Made by a program: the position numbers and the translations under genes
Assembly (NCBI GenBank): GCA_900550385.1
Contig: URRZ01000047.1
Coordinates: 1 to 15,963 of the forward strand
Length of the DNA: 15,963 nt
Source: an uncultured Coriobacteriaceae bacterium
GTDB taxonomy: Bacteria > Actinomycetota > Coriobacteriia > Coriobacteriales > Eggerthellaceae
Direction: 5' to 3'
The notes under the pieces: model-generated
Seen by the model: only the letters and a program-made list of their open reading frames with translations
What the model was told of the DNA's origin: nothing
Databases searched by the model: none
Shown: positions 5,666 through 12,129 of the stretch, piece after piece
How positions within the stretch are numbered: position 1 is the stretch's first letter
Layout: the number at the start of each line of letters is the position of its first letter

Positions 5666-7711
5666 CTACCGCTCTTGGACGAGCGTCCCGCCGCAACTCG
5701 ACCCGAACCCCGCCGTGCACGCATAGCAGTGGTTGCCGAACACGACGGGACGTTTCAGCGGGCGTTCCGGATGCTCGGCATAATCGAAGATCGTCGCCTC
5801 GCCCTGCGAGTCGCGTGCCGCAAGGCCCAGCGCCTGATTGAAGTCGCAATCGTAGACGCGCCCGTCCCAGCCGACGGAGAGCTGGTGGCGGCACATCATG
5901 CCCTCGCACGCCGCGGGGTTGAAGCTGTCGATCAACGTGTCCAGGTAGGCGTCGAACGCCCCCGCGTCGATGAGGCTTGCCCCGTAGCGGCCGATGGGGT
6001 TGTTCGCCATCGCGAAGAGGTTGTCGAACGATATCCCCAGCTCGCCCAGACGCCGCCGGTACATCTCCTCCAGCTTGCCCTGCTCGGGGGGAAGGACGGG
6101 CTCCTGGGGGTTGAATGCCACGTCCAGGATGTGCACGCCGTCGCGCCCGTAACCGCGCGCGTTGAGCTCGCGCATGACCGATAGCGTCCCGTCGAACGTG
6201 CTGCCGCCGCGCTGCGCGTCCGCCTGCGCCTCGAACACGTTGGGCAGGGACGCCACGATCTCCACCCCCAGCCGCTCGTACGCATCGAGCAGGTGCGCGT
6301 AGGCAGGATCCTGCAATATCACCAGGTTGGAGCGGAGCATGACGCGCTCCACCGTTCGGATGGCTTGCTCCAGAAACCACTCGATCTCGGGATGCATCTC
6401 CGGCGCGCCGCCCGTGATGTCGATGGCGCTCATGCCGCGGCAGCGCGCGACCTCCAGCACCGCTTCCAGCACCTCGTGGCTCATCGCCTCGGTGCGCGCG
6501 GGATTGGACCCCACGTGGCAGTGCGCGCAGGCCAGGTTGCAGCGCGCGGTGATGTTGACTTGGATGGTCTTCGGCTCATCTTCGGTCGTCCGCCACGCGT
6601 CGTCATCGAGCATGTCCTCGAAATACAGGAGCTTCGCCAGCGCCAGCTGCACGTCGCGCTTGGTCGCGCGGGCGCGCTGCCCCTGATCCGCCCGGCGGGC
6701 AGCCGCCTCGCGCCGCGCCGTCTCGCACGGCCGGAAGCCGCCCAGAAGCGAGTCCTCCAGACGGTCGTCGGGCCCGTCCACGATGCGGTCGCGGTACGAG
6801 ATCGCCGCCGGGCTGAATTCGTCCCACAGCGCGTCGAACCAGGCGAGGTAGACATCGTGGTCGTAGCGGACGGGAACCGCCTGGATATGGAGGCCGTCCC
6901 GCTCGCAGCCGAACAGCGCGTCCGGATGAGGGGTGCGGGCGATGCGGACCAGAAGCCCATAGCGCCGCCCGTGGAAGTTTGGCAATCCGGCGGCGCCGTT
7001 GTTGATGAACGCGCCGCGCGCCAACGTCAGCGCGGCGGGGGCGCAAGTGTGCGTGGTGGTGAAGACATCCAGATCGTTCGCGGCCATGAAGCGGTCGAGC
7101 TCGTCTTGGCGCAAGACGTCTTGCAGCGACTCGCGCGAGCAGTCCCATCCGCCGATGAGCTTTTCGTCGCCATGCGAGATGCCCACGCGACGGCCGGCGA
7201 CCTCGACGAGCAGGGTCGCGGGCCGGCCTTGCAGCGGCTCTTTGAGCTCGGGGTGCTGGTCGATGGCGATGGAGAGCATCTTATGGATGCGGTTCGACCT
7301 GCTCACGGACTCGTCAGAGGTGCAATCCGGGTAGGCGCACCCGCACCCCACCCCCACGTCCACCTGGCGGCGCAGCTCTGCCTCCACGTTGCCCACCAAA
7401 GGGACGAAACACGGTCCAGCGTCCGCCACCGCCTGCTCGAGGGCGGCGAAGTTGCCGGCGGTCTTGTCGAACCAGTGCATGTCGCCGTTGAACACCGCCA
7501 GGACCTCGCCGGACTCCTCGGCCACCATCCGCTTCACCGCATCGAGCGCGAAGGGGTTGCCGTACAGCCCGCCCACCACGTACAGCACGTCGCACACCCG
7601 CTGCGGCGCGCCGGCGAACGCGTCGGAGGGAATGCGGTAATCCACGGGGCACGCCCTGCCCGCATCTTTGAACAGGCGGCGTTTCTGCCCCGGCACGGCG
7701 CAGGAAGACAT
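5666..7711 (-). CDS. Metallophosphoesterase-like domain fused to ArsS-like radical SAM protein
   Basis: 681 residues in two parts. Residues about 40-260 resemble a calcineurin-like phosphoesterase: GGLYGNPFAL (47-56), NGDMHWFD (75-82), VGNVE (106-110), ISHGDEK (178-184), TTTHT (218-222) and NNGAAG (237-242). Motif I, normally D-x-H-G-N, is G-L-Y-G-N, so two metal ligands are lost. Cys123, 125 and 130 lie in an insert. Residues about 380-681 are a radical SAM enzyme with CNLACAHC (Cys391, 395, 398) binding the SAM cluster. The C-terminal Cys set (602, 607, 622, 662, 665, 673, ending HCYACTAGFGSSCGG) matches the ArsS family of arsenosugar biosynthesis. GAGGAG lies just before the ATG at 7711. 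No ArsM methyltransferase or arsenic gene is in view, so an arsenosugar role is unproven. Family placement is secure; reaction is unknown. Confidence 0.85.
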   Translation of the reverse strand: MSSCAVPGQKRRLFKDAGRACPVDYRIPSDAFAGAPQRVCDVLYVVGGLYGNPFALDAVKRMVAEESGEVLAVFNGDMHWFDKTAGNFAALEQAVADAGPCFVPLVGNVEAELRRQVDVGVGCGCAYPDCTSDESVSRSNRIHKMLSIAIDQHPELKEPLQGRPATLLVEVAGRRVGISHGDEKLIGGWDCSRESLQDVLRQDELDRFMAANDLDVFTTTHTCAPAALTLARGAFINNGAAGLPNFHGRRYGLLVRIARTPHPDALFGCERDGLHIQAVPVRYDHDVYLAWFDALWDEFSPAAISYRDRIVDGPDDRLEDSLLGGFRPCETARREAAARRADQGQRARATKRDVQLALAKLLYFEDMLDDDAWRTTEDEPKTIQVNITARCNLACAHCHVGSNPARTEAMSHEVLEAVLEVARCRGMSAIDITGGAPEMHPEIEWFLEQAIRTVERVMLRSNLVILQDPAYAHLLDAYERLGVEIVASLPNVFEAQADAQRGGSTFDGTLSVMRELNARGYGRDGVHILDVAFNPQEPVLPPEQGKLEEMYRRRLGELGISFDNLFAMANNPIGRYGASLIDAGAFDAYLDTLIDSFNPAACEGMMCRHQLSVGWDGRVYDCDFNQALGLAARDSQGEATIFDYAEHPERPLKRPVVFGNHCYACTAGFGSSCGGTLVQER

Positions 7712-7738
7712 CGGCTCCTCTTTTCTCGCATGGATCTC

Positions 7739-7770
7739 TTATTGGTATATATCAAGTATTGGATGCAATC
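7739..7770 (-). promoter_or_regulatory. AT-rich promoter/operator upstream of the radical SAM fusion gene
   Basis: An AT-rich patch 28-60 bases before the ATG at 7711. On minus, TTGCAT (plus 7763-7768) and CAATAA (7739-7744) are 18 bp apart and could be -35 and -10. The stretch 7740-7760 is 16/21 identical to 5524-5544 upstream of the symporter, with TATTGG and GTATT at the same 16-base offset. It would overlap the -10, which suits repression. The rest of the 107-bp gap up to the folD stop shows no clear terminator. Confidence 0.4.
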
Positions 7771-7818
7771 ATACTCGCGAGAAGCCGACGGGGCAAGGGG
7801 AGCCGCAGGGGCGCGAGC

Positions 7819-8691
7819 CTATGCCCGCGCCGCGCGCTCTGTCGCCGTCACCACGTGGTCGAGCGTCACCGCCGTCGTGACCGAGCCGATGCCGCCCGGC
7901 ACCGGCGTGAAGGCGCAGTCCAGCGGCTCGACGGCGGCAGCATCCACATCGCCGCACATCTCGCCCGCCTCATCGAAATCGATGCCCACGTCCAGCACCG
8001 CCTGGCCATCGCGGAAATAGCCGTCGCCGAACATCCGCGCGCGCCCGGTCGCGCAGACGACGATATCCGACGCGCGGCAGATCGAAGCCGCATCGACCGT
8101 GCGGGAATGGCATAGCGTCACCGTCGCGTCGCGCGCCGTCAGCAGAAGTGCAAGGGGCCTGCCCACCACCAAGCTGCGGCCCAGCACCGCCACGCGCACG
8201 CCGGGAAGCGGCACCTCGTAATGGTCGAGCACGCGCAGGCACGCCTCGGCGGTCGACGGGGCGAACCCGGCTGCCGCCTGCGGCGAGGCCGCCTCCCCCG
8301 CCATCACGCTTGCAAGCGATGCGCGCGTGACGCCGTCCACGTCCTTCGCAGCGGGGATCAGCTCGCAAACCGCAGCCTCGTCAAGGTGAGCCGGAAGGGG
8401 CCGGAACAGCAGGCAGCCGTGGATTCCGGGGTCCTCCCCGATCTGTCGCACGACCACTTCCAGAACCGCCTGGGAAACGTCCGCATCCAGCGACACGGTG
8501 CGCACGGCGACCCCCGCCGCTTCGGCGCGCTTGAGAAGCGTGCGCTCGTAGGATAGATCCCCCGGATCCTCGCCCACGCGCACGATCGCCAGCGTCGGCA
8601 CGATGCCGCGAGCACGCAGCGCATCGGCCCGAGCCCGCGCATCCGCAACGATCGCGTCCGCAACCGGCTTCCCCTTGAGCAGTTTCGCCAT
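7819..8691 (-). CDS. folD: FolD-like methylene-THF dehydrogenase, cyclohydrolase residues replaced
   Basis: 290 residues, the normal FolD length. FolD oxidises 5,10-methylene-THF and usually also hydrolyses methenyl-THF. Seen: DPGDLSYERTLLKRAEAAGV (42-61), LLFRPLPAHLDE (93-104), AAKDVDGVT (113-121), the nucleotide-binding VLGRSLVVGRPLALLL, and the C-terminal VPGGIGSVTTA. Aligned without gaps to the family Y-x-x-x-K motif, Tyr48 is kept but the catalytic Lys is Leu52. The conserved Gln of VQLPLP is Phe95; Asp118 of DVDG is kept. In E. coli FolD the Lys is needed for cyclohydrolase activity, so this protein is probably a dehydrogenase only, with neighbouring FchA doing the hydrolysis (inference). 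GGGGAG precedes the ATG at 8691; longer upstream reading is not coding-like. Confidence 0.88.
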   Translation of the reverse strand: MAKLLKGKPVADAIVADARARADALRARGIVPTLAIVRVGEDPGDLSYERTLLKRAEAAGVAVRTVSLDADVSQAVLEVVVRQIGEDPGIHGCLLFRPLPAHLDEAAVCELIPAAKDVDGVTRASLASVMAGEAASPQAAAGFAPSTAEACLRVLDHYEVPLPGVRVAVLGRSLVVGRPLALLLTARDATVTLCHSRTVDAASICRASDIVVCATGRARMFGDGYFRDGQAVLDVGIDFDEAGEMCGDVDAAAVEPLDCAFTPVPGGIGSVTTAVTLDHVVTATERAARA

Positions 8692-8706
8692 GCGCTCCCC
8701 TTTCAA

Positions 8707-8733
8707 CGTATCCCATAGCAAAGACAGGATACG
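8707..8733 (-). promoter_or_regulatory. Inverted repeat just upstream of folD
   Basis: CGTATCC (8707-8713) and GGATACG (8727-8733) are perfect 7-base arms around 13 bases, ending 15 bases before the folD ATG. On minus the spacer holds TGCTATGGG, which reads as an extended -10. TTGCCG (plus 8732-8737) lies upstream at a short 14-base spacing. It could be an operator over the folD promoter or a leader stem; the promoter call itself is weak. Confidence 0.35.
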
Positions 8734-8782
8734 GCAACGAAGCGGACATGCCGCCCGACGCCAGAGACGCGCCAGGAAAACG

Positions 8783-8807
8783 CCAGATGCGCGATGGAGG
8801 CATCTGG
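8783..8807 (-). terminator. Hairpin upstream of folD with short T-tract on minus
   Basis: CCAGATGC (8783-8790) and GCATCTGG (8800-8807) are perfect 8-base arms with a 9-base loop. On the minus strand the stem is followed by CG and four T. It lies about 90 bases before folD, so it could be a leader attenuator or the end of an unseen transcript. It could also be a leftover of whatever preceded the HicAB module. Confidence 0.35.
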
Positions 8808-8901
8808 GACGCGCGCAAGGTTCCAGGGAAGGCCCAACGTCTCCTGCGTAAGATGACGGCGCTACCATTTCAGCATCGGCTCAATATCTATTAATCTAGT
8901 T

Positions 8902-8907
8902 TATAAT
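8902..8907 (+). promoter_or_regulatory. -10 element of the hicA-hicB operon
   Basis: A perfect TATAAT (8902-8907) lies in an AT-rich island (about 8880-8912), 20 bases before the hicA ATG. No good -35 is visible 17 bp upstream (GCTCAA). The leader would be short, about 12 bases, and no strong RBS precedes hicA. Confidence 0.5.
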
Positions 8908-8926
8908 TACTGAAAGCTGGAAAAGC

Positions 8927-9100
8927 ATGGTGAAGAGGAGAGAGGTGGTCCGCCTCCTCAGAAAGGCGGGGTTCCATCCAACGGGAGGGACCAACCACGA
9001 GCACTGGACGGACGGAACCCGATTCACCCAAGTCCCCCGCCACAGCGAGATAAGCGACCAGATGCTCGAAAGGATCAAGAAGCAGGCGGGGTTGAAATAG
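8927..9100 (+). CDS. hicA: HicA-family mRNA interferase toxin
   Basis: 57-residue protein with the small double-stranded RNA-binding-like fold of HicA. Residues 1-16 (KRREVVRLLRKAGF) form the first helix and turn. TGGTNHEHW (19-27) carries His24, matching the conserved catalytic His of the family's G-S-H motif. TRFTQVPRHSEIS then leads to LERIKKQAGL at the end, as in typical HicA tails. Length is normal (55-65). It is the first gene of a two-gene module, with hicB 31 bases downstream, in the usual toxin-first order. HicA cleaves mRNA independently of translation. The ATG at 8927 is the only sensible start; its RBS is weak, which would limit toxin synthesis relative to antitoxin. Confidence 0.85.
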   Translation: MVKRREVVRLLRKAGFHPTGGTNHEHWTDGTRFTQVPRHSEISDQMLERIKKQAGLK

Positions 9101-9131
9101 CAGGAACGCAGGCAAGCGAAAAGGGATGACC

Positions 9132-9620
9132 ATGCTTCACGTGTATGAGTTCGAAGTGTTCGAGAGCGAGGGATGGCTGCTCGCCTTCCCCTACGACCTA
9201 GAGGGAGGCACCCAAGGGAAGACGATGCGCGAGGTTGCGGAGATGGCGGCGGATTGGCTCCAAGGGGAGATGGAACATTACGAGATGGCGGGGATGCAGC
9301 CGCCCGAGCCGACGTTTGGGAACAAGCCCGAACATGGCGGCGAGAACATGATCGTGGCCGTGAGCGTCGATTTGGACGCCATCGAGACGCTCGCCGCAAG
9401 CGATGCCGCGAAAATCCTCGGCGTTTCGCGGCCGCGTGTATCGCAGATGCTGAAAACGGGGCAGCTCGAAGGGTATTCCAAAGGGCGCGCCACCTTCGTC
9501 ACGAAAGCATCCGTGGAAGCACGGCTGCTGGAGAAGCCCCGCCCCGGGAGACCGCGCAAGGCGGCGCCCGCCGAAGCGCCGCCTTGCGCCGCCGGTCTCC
9601 CTACTGCAGGTATCCCATGA
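9132..9620 (+). CDS. hicB: HicB-family antitoxin with helix-turn-helix DNA-binding domain
   Basis: 162 residues. The first ~75 form the HicB partial RNase H-like domain (EVFESEGWLLAFPYDLEGG, then TMREVAEMAADWLQGEME), which binds and blocks HicA. Residues about 85-130 are a helix-turn-helix unit (AASDAAKILGVSRPRVSQML, then GYSKGRATFVTKASVEARL) that should bind the operon's promoter. The last ~30 residues (Pro/Ala/Gly-rich) are encoded by the large hairpin at 9546-9601 and look like a low-complexity tail. The ATG at 9132 is preferred because AAGGGA lies 5 bases upstream; an ATG at 9126 would add Met-Thr. The end overlaps the convergent fchA gene by 20 bases. Confidence 0.85.
   Translation: MLHVYEFEVFESEGWLLAFPYDLEGGTQGKTMREVAEMAADWLQGEMEHYEMAGMQPPEPTFGNKPEHGGENMIVAVSVDLDAIETLAASDAAKILGVSRPRVSQMLKTGQLEGYSKGRATFVTKASVEARLLEKPRPGRPRKAAPAEAPPCAAGLPTAGIP
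9546..9601. terminator. Very long stem-loop at the convergent hicB/fchA ends
   Basis: Inner arms GCGCAAGGCGGCG (9554-9566) and CGCCGCCTTGCGC (9577-9589) are a perfect 13-bp stem with a 10-base loop. After a 4-base bulge (9590-9593) the outer arms GGGAGACC (9546-9553) and GGTCTCCC (9594-9601) add 8 bp, giving 21 bp in all. There is no T-tract on either side. It lies inside the hicB tail and reaches the fchA stop. Placement between convergent genes suggests a bidirectional terminator or transcript-end protector (inference). Confidence 0.6.
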
Positions 9621-10218
9621 CCAGCGACGCGACGATGTCCGAGCGCATCTGGGCGCCGATCATCATCTCGTTCACGCGGGCGCGGTAGCGCAGCGCTCGG
9701 TCGGGGTCGGTCATGCTGTCGACGTTCAGGAAGATGTTCATGGCGGCGGAGACCAGCGCCCCGCGCGCCAGCACCGCCGCGGCGCCCGCATCGGACACGG
9801 CGAGCTTGCTGCCGTGGCGGGCGAGGTAGTCGGCCTCGTCGATGATGGACGAGCACGCCTCCATGATCTCCAACGGGATGTCGCACGCCGGCCCCAGCGC
9901 CTCCTGGATGGCGGCTTGGCGGGCGGCGGCCTCTTCGTCGGTGCCGCGCGGCATGCGGTAGGCGCGGTTCAACGGCAGGTAGGCATCGGCATCGGCCGCC
10001 ACCAACCCCAGCAGCTTCGCACGCAGCTGCGCCAGCCTATCGAGCGACGCGAGGATGCCCTCCTGCTCGTCGGCGTACTTCGGCTTGCCCACGGCCAGAT
10101 TTCCGACCATCGCGGCGAGCGCCGCCGCCAGCGCGCCGGCATACGCGCTGGCCCCGCCGCCGCCCGGGGCGGGATCGGCGGAGGCCAGCTTGTCGAGGAA
10201 TTCGGTATCGAGGTTCAT
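9601..10218 (-). CDS. fchA: Methenyltetrahydrofolate cyclohydrolase / cyclodeaminase family FchA
   Basis: 205-residue member of the formiminotransferase-cyclodeaminase fold, expected to interconvert 5,10-methenyl-THF and 10-formyl-THF. Seen: PAPGGGGASAYAGALAAALA (22-41 counted from a GTG 15 bases upstream), the glycine-rich signature of the family, followed by AMVGNL and a mostly helical, Ala-rich body. Length matches FchA (about 205-210). The ATG at 10218 is one base after the fhs stop (TAGCATG), so translation is coupled; the in-frame GTG at 10233 would overlap fhs. No independent RBS is strong. It sits in the same operon as fhs and supplies the activity that the nearby FolD appears to lack. 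Cyclodeaminase activity on formimino-THF cannot be excluded. Confidence 0.88.
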   Translation of the reverse strand: MNLDTEFLDKLASADPAPGGGGASAYAGALAAALAAMVGNLAVGKPKYADEQEGILASLDRLAQLRAKLLGLVAADADAYLPLNRAYRMPRGTDEEAAARQAAIQEALGPACDIPLEIMEACSSIIDEADYLARHGSKLAVSDAGAAAVLARGALVSAAMNIFLNVDSMTDPDRALRYRARVNEMMIGAQMRSDIVASLVMGYLQ

Positions 10219-10219
10219 G

Positions 10220-11908
10220 CTAGAACAAACCACTTATCTTGCCGGTCTCGTCCACGTCGATCTTGAACGCGGCGGGGGCCTTGCCCAGGCCCGGCATCGT
10301 CATGATGGAGCCGGTCAGCGCCACCACGAAGCCGGCGCCGGCGCTCACCTTCACTTGGCGCACCGTGATGGTGAAGTCGCGCGGCGCGCCCAGCTTGGCT
10401 TGATCGTCGGAGAACGAGTACTGGGTCTTGGCCATGCACACGGGCATGCCGCCGAACCCGAGGCTCTCCAGCTTGGCGATCTCCTTGGCCGCCGCAGGCT
10501 CGAAGTTCACGCCGTCGGCATGGTAGACGCGCTTGGCGATGGCCTCGATCTTCTCCTTGAGCGACAGCTCGTCGCCGTAGGCGAACTGGAACGTCTCGGC
10601 GCTGCGGCCCTGCTTGTCGCCCTCGGCGCACAGGCGCACGACCTCGTCGGCCAGCGCGAGTCCGCCCTCGCCGCCCTTCGCCCACACCTGAGACAGCGCG
10701 ACGTTGACGCCGAGCTCCTTGCACTTGCGCTCCACCAGCTCGACCTCGGCTTTGGTGTCGGTGGGGAACTCGTTGATGGCCACCACGCACGGCAGGTTGT
10801 ACACCTTGGTGATGTTCTCCACATGCTGCAGCAGGTTGGGCAGGCCGGCTTCCAGCGCCTCCAGGTTCTCCTCGTTCAGATCCGCCTTGGCAACGCCGCC
10901 GTGGTTCTTCAGCGCGCGCACCGTGGCGACGACGACCACCGCGTCGGGCTTGAGGCCCGCTAGGCGGCACTTGATGTCCAGGAACTTCTCCGCGCCCAGG
11001 TCGGCGCCGAAGCCGGCCTCGGTGACCGCGTAGTCGCCCAGCGCCATGGCCATGCGCGTGGCCATGATGGAGTTGCAGCCATGCGCGATGTTGGCGAACG
11101 GGCCGCCGTGCACGAACGCGGGCGTGCCCTCCAGCGTCTGCACCAGATTCGGCTTGAGCGCGTCTTTCAGAAGCGCGGTCATCGCGCCCTCGGCATGCAG
11201 GTCATGCGCGGTGACGGGCTTGTCATCGTAGGTGTAGCCCACCACGATGCGGCCCAGGCGCTCCTTGAGGTCGTTGATGGAGGTGGCCAGGCAGAAGATC
11301 GCCATGACCTCGGATGCCACCGTGATGTCGAAGCCGTCCTCGCGCGGCACGCCGTTGGCCTTGCCGCCCAGGCCGTCCACGATGAAGCGCAGCTGGCGGT
11401 CGTTCATGTCCACCACGCGCTTCCACGTGATCTTGCGCACGTCGATGCCCAGCTCGTTGCCGTTGTGGATATGGGCGTCCAGCAGCGCCGCCAGCAGGTT
11501 GTTGGCCGCGCCGATGGCGTGGAAGTCGCCGGTGAAGTGCAGGTTGATGTCCTCCATGGGGACGACCTGCGCGTACCCGCCGCCCGCAGCGCCGCCCTTG
11601 ATGCCGAACACCGGGCCCAGCGACGGCTCGCGCAGCGCCACCATGACGTTCTTGCCGCGCTTGGACAGGGCGTCCGCCAGACCGACGGTCGTGGTGGTCT
11701 TGCCCTCGCCCGCCGGCGTGGGGTTGATGGCGGTGACCAAGATCAGCTTGCCCGGCTGGTGCTGCTCGTTGCGCAGCAGGTTGTAGTCGACCTTCGCCTT
11801 GTACTTGCCGTAGCACTCGAGGTACTTCTCGTCGATGCCCGCCTTCTCGGCGATGGCCTGGATGGACTCGGGCGTGATGGACTGGGCGATTTCGATGTCG
11901 GACAGCAT
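10220..11908 (-). CDS. fhs: Formate-tetrahydrofolate ligase
   Basis: 562 residues (family about 555-560). It makes 10-formyl-THF from formate, THF and ATP in the cytoplasm. Seen: the ATP-binding loop NPTPAGEGKTTTTVGLADAL (62-81), EPSLGPVFGIKGGAAGGGYA, FTGDFHAIGAANNLLAALLD, and TDTKAEVELVERKC near two thirds of the length, all typical. The C-terminus ends ...KISGLF as in homologues. AAGGAG is 7 bases before the ATG at 11908 and a TACAAT -10 lies further up. First gene of an fhs-fchA operon, with folD further along the same strand. The three steps equal the lower methyl-branch entry of the Wood-Ljungdahl pathway, but they also serve ordinary C1 supply, so acetogenesis is only a possibility. Confidence 0.97.
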   Translation of the reverse strand: MLSDIEIAQSITPESIQAIAEKAGIDEKYLECYGKYKAKVDYNLLRNEQHQPGKLILVTAINPTPAGEGKTTTTVGLADALSKRGKNVMVALREPSLGPVFGIKGGAAGGGYAQVVPMEDINLHFTGDFHAIGAANNLLAALLDAHIHNGNELGIDVRKITWKRVVDMNDRQLRFIVDGLGGKANGVPREDGFDITVASEVMAIFCLATSINDLKERLGRIVVGYTYDDKPVTAHDLHAEGAMTALLKDALKPNLVQTLEGTPAFVHGGPFANIAHGCNSIMATRMAMALGDYAVTEAGFGADLGAEKFLDIKCRLAGLKPDAVVVVATVRALKNHGGVAKADLNEENLEALEAGLPNLLQHVENITKVYNLPCVVAINEFPTDTKAEVELVERKCKELGVNVALSQVWAKGGEGGLALADEVVRLCAEGDKQGRSAETFQFAYGDELSLKEKIEAIAKRVYHADGVNFEPAAAKEIAKLESLGFGGMPVCMAKTQYSFSDDQAKLGAPRDFTITVRQVKVSAGAGFVVALTGSIMTMPGLGKAPAAFKIDVDETGKISGLF

Positions 11909-11918
11909 GGATGGTCTC

Positions 11919-11950
11919 CTTCCCCGGGAAAAGTCGCGCCAACCATTGTA
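11919..11950 (-). promoter_or_regulatory. fhs: fhs promoter -10 and ribosome binding site
   Basis: On minus, TACAAT (plus 11945-11950, five of six consensus bases) lies about 37 bases before the fhs ATG. The hexamer 17 bp upstream (GGCTGG) is a poor -35, so an activator may be needed. The AAGGAG RBS sits 7 bases before the start. Confidence 0.45.
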
Positions 11951-12043
11951 CTAGCCGCAAGCCCCCGCCAGCCGCCGCGCCTGCTCAAGGGACGGATTTA
12001 TCTGACGGAGGGCAAACGAAACGAAGGGCTGGCAAACCGCCGC

Positions 12044-12071
12044 AAAAAAGACGGCGCACGACGCGGGCGCC
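12044..12071 (-). terminator. Rho-independent terminator of the coaX-ykgJ-like operon
   Basis: On minus, GGCGC (plus 12067-12071) and GCGCC (12053-12057) form a 5-bp GC stem with a 9-base loop, followed after GTC by six T (12044-12049). It lies about 60 bases after the stop of the Cys-cluster gene, correctly oriented, and separates that operon from fhs. The remainder of the 221-bp gap holds only the fhs promoter. Confidence 0.65.
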
Positions 12072-12129
12072 TTGATTTCGCCCCGCAGATCCTCCTTGCG
12101 AAGCGCGGTGCGGCGCTGCCGGCCCAGCC

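Noticed and set aside
5666..7711. Possible selenoprotein, as some ArsS proteins contain selenocysteine
   Set aside because: The frame has no internal TGA and all expected cluster positions are Cys codons.
6293..8020. 575-codon plus-strand open frame opposite the radical SAM gene and folD
   Set aside because: Spans two well-supported minus-strand genes and a promoter region, with low-information Arg/His/Val-rich sequence; a shadow.
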